In this document: one piece after another, positions 35,091-46,794 of the stretch
How the letters are laid out: each line of letters opens with the position of its first letter
Position numbering within the stretch: position 1 is the stretch's first letter
Assembly: GCF_032118995.1 (NCBI RefSeq)
Contig: NC_092663.1
Span: forward strand, 8,308,001-8,372,000
Direction: 5' to 3'
Length of the DNA: 64,000 nt
Source: Asterias amurensis
Taxonomy: Eukaryota > Echinodermata > Asteroidea > Forcipulatida > Asteriidae
Program-made: the position numbers and the translations under genes
Notes under the pieces: generated by a model
Told to the model about the DNA's origin: nothing
Database searches by the model: none
The model's input: the letters and a program-made list of their open reading frames with translations, nothing else

Positions 35091-37984
35091 TATGGGGCGC
35101 CGTTTGTCCATTAATTGTTTGACAATTTTAAGGCATGTTTTTACCATGGTTTACAGCAATTAGATGTAAACCATAAAAACTGTTGCCACATCCTGTTAGT
35201 GTTATGGTTTACATACCAGTAAAGTATTTGTTGTGTCTAAGTTTATGGTTTACAAACCATGAACATACAAAAAACATTTACAAATCATGGTTCATAAACC
35301 AAGAAAATTTACGCATCTTAAAAACATGGTTTATAAACCATAAAAAATGAAGCATCAAATTCATGGTTTAGAAATCATGGTTTACAAACCAAGAAAATTG
35401 AGACATCTAAAAACATGGTTTGTAAACCATGAAAATTTAAGATAAAAATCGTGGTTTACAAATCATGGTTTATAAACCATAACAAATGAACCATAAAATC
35501 ATGGTTTGTGACAATGGTTTATAAACCATGAAAATCGAGACTTCTTAAAAAACATGGTTTATAAACCATGAAAATTGAGACTTCTTAAAAAACATGGTTT
35601 ATAAACCATGAAAATTTGCACATCTCAAAAACGTTGTTTGTAAACCATAAAAAAAGTGCACTTACAAATCATGGTTTACAAACCATAAAAATGTGCACTC
35701 ACAAATCATGGTTTACAAACCATAAAAAATGTGCACTACAGAAATCATGGTTTACAAACCATAAAAACGTGCACTCACAAATCATGGTTTACAAACCATA
35801 AAAAAACTCCACTCACAAACCATGGTTTATAAACCATGAAAACGTGCACTCACAAATCATGGTTTACAAACCATAAAAAAACTCCACTCACAAACCATGG
35901 TTTATAAACCATGAAAACGTGCACTCACAAATCATGGTTTACAAACCATAAAAAATGTGCACTCACAAATCATGGTTTATAAACCATAAAAACGTGCACT
36001 CACAAATCATGGTTTACAAACCATAAAAACGTGCACTCACAAATCATGGTTTACAAACCATAAAAAAACTCCACTCACAAACCATGGTTTATAAACCATG
36101 AAAACGTGCACTCACAAATCATGGTTTACAAACCATTAAAAAAATGTGCACTCACAAATCATGGTTTACAAACCATAAAAAACTCCACTCACAAACCATG
36201 GTTTATAAACCATGAAAACGTGCACTCACAAATCATGGTTTACAAACCATTAAAAAAATGTGCACTCATACAAATCATGGTTTACAAACCATAAAAAATG
36301 TGCACTCACAAATCATGGTTTATAAACCATAAAAACGTGCACTCACAAATCATGGTTTATAAACCATAAAAATGTGCACTCACACAAATCATGGTTTACA
36401 AACCATAAAAAAAGTTGCGTACACAAATCATGGTTTACAAACCATAAAATTCTATTACGATCGTCTCTAAAACCTCCTTCCCAACTCTGATCGGTTCCCA
36501 TTTCACCCCCATTTCCCCCCATGCCACGTGCAAGCCAGCAATAGCAATTCACCGTGTGTGTCAATGCTGTGATCAATGCACCGTGTGTGTAATGCTGATG
36601 CAATAATTATGGTGGCCCTGAAGGGACATCGCATATCGTAAACGTGTGCGCATACGTATGCAATGTCGTGAAACAATTCGCAATAATGTGCGCACACGAA
36701 TGCAATGTCGTGAAACAAATCGCAAATATGTGCGCACACGTATGCAATCTCGTGAACCAAATCGTGAATATGTGCGCACACGAATAGAATTTTATGGTTT
36801 GTAAACCATGATTTGTGTACGCAACTTTTTTATGGTTTGTAAACCATGATTTGTGTGAGTGCACATTTTTTTAATGGTTTGTAAACCATGATTTGTGAGT
36901 GGAAGTTTTTTTATGGTTTGTAAACCATGATTTGTGAGTGCACGTTTTTATGGTTTGTAAACCATGATTTCTGAGAGCACATTTTTTATGGTTTGTAAGC
37001 CATGATTTGTGAGTGCACGCTTTTATGGTTTGTAAACCATGATTTGTGAGTGGAGTTTTTTTTATGGTTTGTAAACCATGATTTGTGAGTGCACGTTTTT
37101 ATGGTTTGTAAACCATGATTTCTGAGTGCACGTTTTCATGGTTTATAAACCATGATTTGTGAGTGCACGTTTTTATGGTTTATAAACCATGATTTCTGAG
37201 TGCACATTTTTTATGGTTTGTAAACCATGATTTGTGAGTGCACGTTTTTATGGTTTATAAACCATGATTTTTGAGTGCACATTTTTTATGGTTTGTAAAC
37301 CATGATTTGTGAGTGCACGTTTTTATGGTTAATAAACCATGATTTTTGAGTGCACGTTTTTATGGTTTATAAACCATGATTTCTGTAGTGCACATTTTTT
37401 ATGGTTTGTAAACCATGATTTGTAAGTGCACTTTTTTTATGGTTTACAAACAACGTTTTTGAGATGTGTAAATTTTCATGGTTTATAAACCATGTTTTTT
37501 AAGAAGTCTCAATTTTCATGGTTTATAAACCATGTTTTTTAAGAAGGCTCGATTTTCATGGTTTATAAACCATTGTCCCAAACATGATTTTATGGTTCAT
37601 TTGTTATGGTTTATAAACCATGATTTGTAAACCACGATTTTTATCTTAAATTTTCATGGTTTGTAAACCATGTTTTTAGATGTCTCAATTTTCATGGTTT
37701 GTAAACCATGATTTGTAAACCATGAATTTGATGCTTTATTTTTTATGGTTTATAAAACATGATTTTAAGATGCGTAAATTTTCTTGGTTTATGAACCACG
37801 ATTTGTAAATGTTTTTTGTATGTTCATGGTTTGTAAACCATAAACAAATACAAATACTTTACTGGTATGTAAACCATAACAGGATTTGCCAACAGTTTCT
37901 ATGGTTTACATCTAGTTGCTGTAAACCATGGTAAAAACAAGCCTTAAAAGGGTCAAACAATTAATGGACAAACGGCGCCCCATA
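35091..37984. mobile_element. foldback transposon with palindrome-array arms, 2.9 kb
   Basis: The termini are TATGGGGCGCCGTTTGTCC and its complement, flanked by a 6-bp duplication TTGATA (35085-35090 and 37985-37990). The left arm (to about 36450) and right arm (from about 36787) are inverted copies of an array of about 37-39-bp units. Each unit carries the 18-bp palindrome CATGGTTTATAAACCATG or a one-base variant, spaced by GTGCACTCACAAAT. The loop is 36450-36786. There is no transposase. The architecture resembles the foldback (TU) elements described from sea urchin, but I cannot assign a superfamily. Confidence 0.92.
36608..36786. mobile_element. single arm of the second foldback family, in the loop
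   Basis: It starts TATGGTGGCCCTGAAGGGAC exactly as the left terminus of the element at 54514-55240 and carries the same GTGCGCACACG repeats. It then stops and passes straight into the right arm of the host element. The opposite arm is missing. Confidence 0.85.
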
Positions 37985-37990
37985 TTGATA

Positions 37991-38744
37991 TGCCAATTAA
38001 AAAATCATTGTAACTACATCATCAATATCAACAAGATCAAGTTTACCCCCCCCCCTCCACCACCGGCATAACAAATCAATCTTCTAGTCTTTGCTGCACC
38101 AGTGGTGCTTAATTGTTTGTACAAAACACAAAACAGTTAAAATAATAAATAAATATCAGATGATGATGATGGGATGAGCTTAGGAAACTTTTATATACAC
38201 GACAACTCTATCAATATTGAAAATATCAATATCGAAAACAAAAAACAAAATAAAAAATTGTATTTTCTAATGAGACTGAGAGCCAAAGAAAGGGAGGCTA
38301 GGACCTCACAAAATGCACAGTTTTGTTTATTATTTTGAAGAGTTTTTCTTTCCACAGGCAACTAAAGCTTTGCCTTTGTTGTACTGGAAATTCTTGGTGT
38401 GTCTTTATTTCCATTTGCAGTCTTCTTTAAGTTAAAGTAAAATTAATTTATAAATTTGGTTTCCTTTTGTTCATTGGCTTACAGATTTCAGGACGTTGTA
38501 AAACCGATGTTTACTTTCCTCAAGATGGAACTCGGAAGTAAGGGGTTGATCTGACACACTTTAAGCCTCCTGTATGAAGCAGCTTGCCTTCCAAATCTGC
38601 TGAGCAAATCTGCTTAGATGATACAAGTTACCGGCCAAAGTGACAGTGATAACACAGTGTCTGACTGATAACCTGCTGACTGTTGCTCAACAGATTGTTA
38701 AACAGTACTGTGGGACTTTTATTTGGATTGCATTTTGTTCCACG
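37991..38744. other. upstream and leader region of sialyltransferase 1
   Basis: There is a C-run with CCACCACC near 38046 and AT-rich DNA. A pyrimidine stretch followed by GGCTTACAG at about 38478-38486 could be the acceptor of a 5' untranslated exon leading to the ATG at 38745. Nothing else was recognised. Confidence 0.4.
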
Positions 38745-41700
38745 ATGGCAGTGACTAGATTGTTTAAGTGCCAATCCCTCAAAGTCGGCTTCCTCATAGC
38801 TGTCTGCGTCTACCTCTTTCTGACGTTCATTGACTTGTTCCTCTACAACAAGCCGACAAGGGACCCAAACCGCCTGGTGCTAAACCGTAAAATGGACCTC
38901 AACAATTTGTATGCAATCACGCCAAAGGGAAAGGTTTCAAAAATAGCGCACCGAGATCTTGAGAAGATCTTTCTTCATAATGATACCAAATATTCAAATT
39001 TAAACTGGAATTTTAAAGGACATTCGAATTTTAAACAATGGGGAGACAAATTGGAAGAACTCAGAAAGCCGCCTTTTCCTGTTGTTGCTGTTGATGTGTT
39101 TGAGACGGAGCAGTCTTTGAGTGCACTGAAGCCTGAATTACCGCCACGGAATGCCACTTTGGAGGACTTGCCATTCATGAGGGACAGCCATTACAGACCA
39201 TCGGTAAATTATCCTGTCATAACAAAAACCTTGTATCCACAGAAAATAAATGAATCTTTACACAACTGTTCAGGGCCCGCATTTGGGGAAAAAATCCACA
39301 TTTTGAACTGAATAAGAAACCTCAGCTGAGGTCTCGAATACAAGGCATCTGAAAGCACACAACTTGTGCGACAAGGGTGTTTTTTCTTCCATTGTTATCT
39401 CGCAGCTTTGTCGACCAATGGAGTCCAAATTTCCAGACCACAGTTTTTTTATTTTTATGTACGTATGTTGAGATACACCAAGTGAGAAGACGGGTCTTTG
39501 ACAATTACCAAAGGTGTGCAGTGTCTTCAACAGAGGCAATTGCGTCCTTGCCCCTCTTGCATTGTTTTGATGTCCCTTAAAAATGCATCAGGAGTAAACT
39601 TTGTTTTCTTTCCTCAAAGGCACTGGACGCTATTGGTAATTACTCAAAATAATTGTTAGCATAAAAACTTACTTGGTGACAAGCAATGGATAAAACAGTG
39701 GAAAAGCGTCTCCCTCTGAAGTAACGTAGTTTTTGAGAAAGAAGTAATTTTCCACTACAATATGTGAATTTGATTTTGAGGTCCCAAAAATCAAGCATCT
39801 GAAAGCACACAACTTCGTGTGACAAGGGTGTTTTTTCGTCTGTTATTATCTTGCAACTTCAACGACCAATTGAGTTAAAATTTGCACAGAGGTGTGTTAT
39901 TTTGTGCAGCTGTTGAGATACATCAAGTGAGAAGACTGGTCTTTTACCAAAGGTGCCTATAGAGTCTTTAACAAACAAACAAAATCCTATTTTTTTGTTT
40001 TGTCATTCAACCCTTCCAGAAGTGTCCCAAGACTGTGACGTCCCTGACGAGATACTCCAGATGGTTCCGTGATCGCTTTCAATCGAACGTAAAGATCTTC
40101 CTAGAGAAAGCTGACATCTTGTCATACCGTAACTACTACAGACTGTTACACTACAGGCTGCCATTCGGATTCAACAATGCAAACAAAACAAGTAAGTGGT
40201 GAGTCGTGGCCGTGGCCGATCAGACTCAAACTCAAGGCCCAATTTCACAGAGCTGCTTAAGCGACAATGATGCTCAAGAATTTTTTGCTAAGCAGAAAGG
40301 AGCAGGTTACCAGTCACAAAGTGTACCAGTTTGTCTGGTAACCTTATTTTGGTAAGGACAATTTTGTTGTGCATAGCTACTGTTTGTACTTAAGCAGAAA
40401 ATTGGGCCATGGTGTTTCTGATCAGTAGGGAGTGGGTTTAACTCTGAGTCCTGGTGACAATCTCACAAAGTGCTACGATTGAAAACTGTCTATCAATCTT
40501 ATTTGCTGAGCAAACTGTGATGTCACATTACAAATCACTATTGCAATTATTGTCAACTCTTCTGAAGACGATCAGAGCATACTGATGGAAACGTTGAGCT
40601 GTAAACCACCAGTTCTTTTCAGAACCAACACTACTCAAATGAGATCAACTCATGGAGCTACCCCAAACCTCACTTAATTATACTCCCACCCTTAAAAGTT
40701 TCAAATCCAGCTTTATTTGAATGACGTGTTATCTCTCTTAAAACATTACATAAGCTTACTTTTACCAAAACTGGTTTTGTTTTCCTTCACAACAGAACTG
40801 AGAGCTATTACCAAGCATTCTCTTTTCAACGACAACCCGCTCACAACGAGTAAGAACAGGAAGAAATGCACCACCTGCGCTGTGATTGGCTGTGGGGGAA
40901 TCTTGAATGGATCAAAAGCTGGTCCTGAAATCGACAATCATGATTTCGTTTTTAGGTAAGAACGAAAATGTAAAAATTTTGATGGGAGCCACTATACAGG
41001 GTAGGGCCAAATCTCATAAAGCCTGTAAGCACAAGCACTTGCTAAGCACAGAAGTCCATTTAGTTTACATTGTTTTTACTGATGCCCTACCCATTTTGGG
41101 CTTAGCTTCGAAATTTGCTAAGCAGTATTATCTCCATAACAACTTTAAGAAATTGGGCCCAGGCCGGGCTTCTACTAAACTCCCCTTCATGGCGGAGCTG
41201 GAATAATGGTGATTGGGGGGGGGGGGGCATAAAAATAAGGGATACCTTTGGATTACACACAATCAAACTAACCTGTAAAAATTTTATTTCAAAAGGTGGT
41301 AGTGTTTTTGAGATATTGCCAAAAAATCTAGAGTGGTTATGTCATTTAGGAAGACTAATCCGTATTATATTGGAACATGCTGAGAAATGTATCTGACAGT
41401 AACATTTCTCAGATTTAAACTTTGGGGGATCTATCTTTGATTGTATCTTTTTCCATAACAGCAGTTGCTCGAGGTGAAATGATTTTTTAAATGCTTTATA
41501 CTATACAAGGCTCCTGGGCCCAATTTCATGGCTCTGCTTACCGTAAGCCAAGAATCGGCGCTTACGGAAGCAGGGAATTCTTTGCTTACGGCATACCTAT
41601 TTCTCAGGTAAGCGGCAAATTTTGGCGTCTGCGCATGCGTACTCCAAGTTACTAGGCATTCTACGCTTACAAGGCTAGGGCAGAAATTTGGCGCTTGCGA

Positions 41701-44700
41701 GTAAGCGGGGAATCGTGATCGTAAGCGCAGAATTCGGCGGTAAGCAGAGCCATGAAATATGGGCCCAGTACTTCTAACCATATTGTTGTTTTTGTTTGCT
41801 ATTATTTTAAGAGTGATTATCAAATGTACACCTTCCCTTAAAACTAATATTTATAAAAGAAATTTAAAAAAACTTTGCAAGTTTCTGGGAAATTGGCAGT
41901 ATGAGTTTCCTTCCGAAACAAAGAATGTTTGTACGCCCCATTCACACAAGCATTAAGTCTCACCTCTTTCTGATTGACCAGGTTAAATCATGCAAAGTCA
42001 TCGGGAGACTTTGGAGATGACGTTGGGCACAAGACCAGCTTTTACACCTTCTTCCCAGAGTCGATGCACATCCCTGAGGTTGAGGATAAGGTAATTGTTA
42101 GTCACAACAAGCAAACCATCTTTATGGCCTAGCAGATAAAAGCACCAGACTCAAGCTCTGGTGTTTCCCATCAGCAGAGTTCGGGTTCCAGTCCCAGTGG
42201 TGACACTTGTGTCCTTAAGCAAGACACTTAACCATTATTGCTGCGCCCTTCGGATGGGGGGTAAAGCCGTTGGTCCCGTATGCTGTGTACATAATGCTCA
42301 TAATAGAACCCAGTGCACTTATCTTGAAAAGAAGGGGTTCGCCTCGGTGTTCCTGGTTTGATTGGCAGCATCACCTTGTAAACAATTTAGGGTGGTACAT
42401 TATGTCAAGGATTAAAATTTATTTTGGGTGAAAATTTTCCAAATCATTTTTTCAAAATAGTTTATACTATCAACAGCTGTAGTGCTTCTGTTTTGTTCGT
42501 TAATATTTTGAGTGTTTTGACCCTTAAAGCCATTGGACACTTTCGGTAAACAGTATTGTCCAAGGCCCACACTTCATGTATCATAACTTATATGTACATG
42601 TAAAATAACAAACCTGTGAAAATTTAGGCTCAATCAGTCATCAGGAGAAAATAAAGGGAAAACCCACCCTTGTTTCCGCACGTTTCACCATGTCATGACA
42701 TGTGTTTAAAACAAATCCGTAAGTCTCAATATCGAGAATTGATATTGTTTTAATGTTTTCTCAAAAAGTAAAGTATTTCATAGAATAATATTTCTAGAGA
42801 AGTCTTTCACCATTAACTTTTGTAAACCCTGTAAGTTATTTGTAAATCTGTGAACTTTTCATTTTTGTTTCTGTTCCAAAAGTGTCCAATGGCTTTAACC
42901 AGCGTTGTAGCCACGGTGGGCGGCGGTGGGCGGGCCCGCCCAGCACTGACAATTTCCGCCCGGCACTTCAGCTGAAAAATAGACTGCCGCCCACCACAAA
43001 ATTTCCCCCAAAATTAATAAAAAAGTAAAAGTTCTACTGATATTGATTACATTGCAAGACTAAAATGTCATGTTTTTTTGTGTTTTGTCATTTCAAATGC
43101 AGTTTGTAATTTTTTTGAGCCAGAATTACGAGCAATAAAAATCTCAAACGTGTTTTCCCACGTAACTTGCGCCTCTTGCCATCTTGTGAAGTTTTCTTCG
43201 TGAAATGTGCCCTGACGTTTTTATTGAACGAACTATAGTACAGTGTAGAAGGCGTACCGTCTATACAGGCTGACAGCAGTGCTGGTACCGTGCACATGTA
43301 CACGATGTATGTAAGTACATGTGGTGTACACCAGCGCGCGCTGTGGTAGACCCTAGAGTGCACTACAAGTCTAGTCGTGAGGTTTTCGCGGGGATTTCAC
43401 GCATTCCATGTACACACAAACAGTATCGCCACACAACAACAGTACAAGGGCTGTGTAAAGTCTAGTGTGCGAGTTCGCGTGTCCCGGATGTAGGCATGTA
43501 AACACGTTCACTTCGTCCACACGTGTGACAGCGCGCTCTGTGTAAATTTTTAGATGGCCTCGCAACGTACGGTAAGCTGGACGACTTTTTTGGAAAATGG
43601 GAAAAGATTGGAAGATGATATAAAAGTATCTCGTACAGCTTCAGTTAGTGCTGAGAATGAAACTGTACCTGAGACTATCGAGACAGTTACTCCACCTTCA
43701 AAGTTCAACTTCAACTTCATCGCGGCGGGATTACAACAAGCAAACAATAGAAACTATTTCAAAAACAGTCTGTCCACAACAAATGCATCAGAATTATTTT
43801 GTATTAACACATTTACAATTTTTTTTGTAATAACAATTGTCATTATACTTAAAAATTGTGATTCTTGAATCTTACATAATGTGCATTTGGCACGATTGGA
43901 ATGTTAATATTTAGCCCTGAAAACTATCCTTAAAACAAAGTACGTGCGCACTGCTCGCAATTCCTGACCAAGTTTAAAATCAGCTGCGCCCACCACTAAA
44001 AATGTCCTAGCTACAACACTGGCTTTAACCACAGTGTTTGTTTTGGGTTTTTTTTCTCAAGGGGGCAGCTTATTTCTAATTTTAATCACAATAAAAAAAT
44101 TGTTTTCTTTGTAGGATGCGACTTACTTCTTCTCAATGTTTAAGACTTATGACATGGACTACGTCATCAACATCTTCAACGATAAGAACCCACCAACTTA
44201 CAGGAGCAGAGGTAGACGCTAGTAAGTCAAAGTTTCAATTTCTGAAGAAAGAAAACAAGTTTTTGTTACTGAGGTTTTGTTAGATTTACCAGGGCCAAAT
44301 TCCATTGAGCTGCTTAAAGCCACTGGCCACTTATTGGAAATTGTCAAAGACCAGAATTTCCCCTTGGTGTATCCCAACATATGCATAAATAACAACCTGT
44401 GAACATTTGGCCCTAATTGGTCATCAAAGTTGCGATAGTATAATGAAAGAGACAACACCCTTGTTGCGCAATTTTGTGTGCTTTCATCAGATGCCTAATT
44501 AAAGAATTCAGGCCTGATGTCTTTTAATATTTGAGTTAGAGATTACTTCTTATTCTATCAACAGGTCGCAATGCTCATTAACAAGTAATTTTTATGGTAA
44601 TAATTATTTTGAGTATTACCAATAGTGTCTAATGCCTATAAGCACAACAAGTACATTGTAGCTGGAAGAAAGAAAACAAACTTTGTTTACCAGCCCAAAT

Positions 44701-45700
44701 ACCATTTCACAACAACTTGTGACTGGTTTCCTTCTAAACCGTGCCTAGCAGAATTTTGTTAAGCAGGTCGATGAAATGTAGCCATGACATTTCCATTGGT
44801 TTAAAGACAGTTGACACTAATGGTAATTGTCAAAGATCAGTCTTCTCACTTGGTGTGTCTCAACATATGCATAAAATAACAAACATGTGAAAGTTCGAGC
44901 TCAATCGGTCGTCGAAGTTGCGACATAATAGTGAAAGAAAAAACACCCTTGTCACACGAAGTTGTGTGCTTTCAGATGCTTGATTTCAAGACCTCAAATT
45001 CTAAATCTGGGGTTTGAAATCAAATTCATGGAAAATAACATCACTACAGAGGGAGCCGTTTCTCACAATGTTTTATACCATCAGAAGCTCCCTTTTACTC
45101 GTTACCAAGTAAGGTTTTATGCTGATAACTATTTTGAGTAAATACCAATAGAGTCCACTTTCTTTAACGCACAAGAAGTCTCTTAACTTTTGTTTTTTTG
45201 TGATTTTCCCCTGGCAGCCGTTTGAGAAAACCTGATATCGATTCCCAGAAGCTGAAGATTATCCATCCGGATTTCTTTCGGTACGTCTTCACGAAGTACC
45301 TAGATGGCAAGTCTGAACGCCCAACTACAGGTAAGAGTACATTTGGCAACCTCCTTGAGAAATTTTGCATGGTGGATAAATAAGGATGTTAGGCAGGTTT
45401 TCAGTGGTGTTGAAAAATATTGTCAAGTTATTATTTTTATTTTGTGTAATTTTTGTAATTATTCCCTTCTTCGGTGACCACACAGGTGCGATTGTGGTGT
45501 TCTTAGCCCTGCATCTCTGTGATGAGGTCACAATCTACGGGTTTGGCTACGACTCGCGCTTCACCCTTCACTACTACGACAAGGAGTTCATGACGCACAC
45601 CGACCGATCGACGGCGCTTCACGACGTTGACAACGAACGCGAGCTCTGGCTGAAGTTACATGACGAAGGGATTATCAGGTTATTCAAAAGGGATTTGTGA
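38745..45700 (+). CDS. ST6GALNAC1/2-type sialyltransferase, 7 exons, 444 aa
   Basis: Type II Golgi glycosyltransferase expected to move sialic acid from CMP-Neu5Ac to the 6-position of GalNAc on O-glycans. Exons: 38745-39203, 40020-40191, 40796-40955, 41982-42090, 44115-44221, 45218-45330, 45486-45700; phases close exactly. Transmembrane anchor about residues 14-34, then a stem to about 150. [15 protein letters not shown] is the CPxS-type start of the catalytic domain. Motif L is at about 238-288 ([26 protein letters not shown]), motif S at about 372-394 ([17 protein letters not shown]), motif III is HYYD (402-405) and motif VS is H419-x4-E424. C238 and C385 are the conserved disulfide pair. 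ILNGS favours ST6GALNAC1/2 over ST3GAL. Oddity: C243 replaces the usual Asn of GNGG. ATG 38745 was chosen because it precedes the anchor directly. Confidence 0.92.
39310..39530 (+). mobile_element. truncated main-family MITE in intron 1
   Basis: Only the right half is present, from CTGAGGTCTCGAATACAAGG to TCTTTGACAATTACCAAAGG. The left terminus is missing. Confidence 0.7.
39614..39971 (+). mobile_element. diverged main-family MITE ending 48 bases before exon 2
   Basis: It runs from AAAGGCACTGGACGCTATTGG to ACCAAAGGTGCC-TATAGAGTCTTTAA. The distance to the exon 2 acceptor leaves room only for the branch site and pyrimidine tract. Confidence 0.78.
40235..40415. mobile_element. palindromic GGCCCAATTTCACAGAGC MITE
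   Basis: The ends AAGGCCCAATTTCACAGAGC and AGCAGAAAATTGGGCCATGG are inverted. It lies in intron 2 of the sialyltransferase. Confidence 0.72.
41000..41165. mobile_element. palindromic GGGCC MITE, intron 3
   Basis: AGGGCCAAATCTCATAAAGC at left, AAGAAATTGGGCCCAGG at right, with repeated GCTAAGCA text between. It is followed by a G-run near 41217. Confidence 0.68.
41515..41766. mobile_element. palindromic GGGCCC MITE with GCTTACGG repeats
   Basis: TGGGCCCAATTTCATGGCTC at left, AGCCATGAAATATGGGCCCA at right. The interior repeats GCTTACGG and its complement many times. Confidence 0.78.
42130..42390 (+). mobile_element. tRNA-derived SINE, intron 4
   Basis: A box TGGCCTAGCAGATAAAAGC, B-box-like GGGTTCCAGTCCC, then the body GCAAGACACTTAACCATT, CTTCGGATGG and CCCAGTGCACTTATC. 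The tail is lost. Confidence 0.8.
42524..42898. mobile_element. TTAA MITE, AGCCATTGGACAC family
   Basis: TTAAAGCCATTGGACACTTTCGG at left and AAAAGTGTCCAATGGCTTTAA at right, with a palindromic centre TCAATATCGAGAATTGATAT. A decayed relative is at 27440-27806. Confidence 0.84.
42900..44021 (+). mobile_element. non-autonomous hAT element, 1122 bp
   Basis: The termini CAGCGTTGTAGC and GCTACAACACTG are inverted and flanked by an 8-bp duplication GCTTTAAC (42892-42899 and 44022-44029); both features are typical of hAT. The insertion hit the end of the MITE at 42524-42898. Inside, 43554-43868 is an open frame of 104 codons beginning [18 protein letters not shown], preceded by a plausible splice acceptor. 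This may be a leftover first coding exon of the transposase. No DDE or BED motif remains. Confidence 0.88.
44314..44641 (-). mobile_element. main-family MITE nested in a GGGCC MITE
   Basis: AGCCACTGGCCACTTATTGG to CCAATAGTGTCTAATGCC. It splits a GGGCCAAATTCCATTGAGC element whose other half resumes at 44641 and ends near 44783 (GTCGATGAAATGTAGCC). Confidence 0.75.
44801..45166 (-). mobile_element. TTAA MITE, main family, before exon 6
   Basis: AGACAGTTGACACTAATGG to CCAATAGAGTCCACTTTCT with TTAA on both sides. It ends about 51 bases before the exon at 45218. Confidence 0.83.
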
Positions 45701-46019
45701 AAAAAATGTTTTCATTTTCAGCTTTAGTATTCTTGGAATAAGTTGTCTTCTGTAGTTTCGCAATATTAATATTTAAAAAAAAATGAGTTTAAAATCATGC
45801 ATTGTAAATATTCATAATTGTGTCAGCTAATAATGTGCATAAACTAAACCTGTTTTTGCTATAGATTTTTCTACAGATTTTTCTACTACTTTAAAAGTTC
45901 ACCATTAAAAAAACTAAATAATAGTATTTAACAAATACTTTTTAAGCAATAAGCATTGTATCAAAAGGCCTTACACTTTTACTACCCCCTTTCACAGGGA
46001 CTAGTCATTCTGAAATAAT

Positions 46020-46235
46020 CTCAACTGCTGAGGAGTATGCAGCAACAACAGTCAAATGGGTGCACGCTTCAAATCATACCTCAATAATCTCTACCCTTGC
46101 AGGTACCCATTTACTTCTGGGTGATAAGTAAAGTGTCTAACCCAAGAACACAAGTGTCAAAACCGGGATTCGAACACACTCTGGACACTCGGCAATCAGA
46201 ACTTGAGTTTGATGCTCTAGACAACCTGGCTCACA
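46020..46235 (-). mobile_element. decayed SINE
   Basis: It contains GAGGAGTATGCAGCA, TCTCTACCCTTGCAGGTACC and CAAAACCGGGATTCGAAC, matching the SINE at 52320-52660 in the same orientation. Confidence 0.65.
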
Positions 46236-46794
46236 ACACATAAATGAAAATGAGATTTACTTTATAGAAAAAGGAAATAAATTAGGTTGGTTAAAACGAG
46301 TGAAGTTCATGAAGTTAACTTTAAAAAAGGCCACTGTTCTAAAAATGCATATGTTCAAATGCAATTTAACACGGTAAAACAACAAGTATGGTGGAATAAT
46401 TTACTTAGCGTATACGAATAGTTTAACTATTACTCTGCCTGGTTAACTAGAACCAGGCAGTATAATAAACACAAAACTGCCGTAGTTATTTATGGATCGG
46501 AACAAACGTGGTACGGGTAAAATATTTTAACACTTGTTTTGTATTAAGAAAGGTTTGGAACTTTGCATGGTGGGCATACAATTTAGTGGGAACCGAGGAG
46601 GAGGCAAATACACAGAACTCTTTCTCTATATTCCGACAGCCCTATGTTTCAACACCCCTGTCGTGTAAATCATCAAAAAAAAAATTAACATAGGGTTGAC
46701 GGAAGTAATTGCGGTTCTTAGCAGAACTTGTGAGATGTCAACAACCAGTTGTTACAACCAGTTCTTTTCAGAACCTTCGCGAACCTCACACATA

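Noticed and set aside
35600..37500. CRISPR-like appearance of regularly spaced repeats
   Set aside because: The 'spacers' are themselves repeated, the array is mirrored as a foldback with target-site duplication, and the genome is animal.
43554..43868. 104-codon frame as an independent gene
   Set aside because: It lies wholly between hAT ends with an 8-bp duplication, so it is better explained as leftover transposase sequence.
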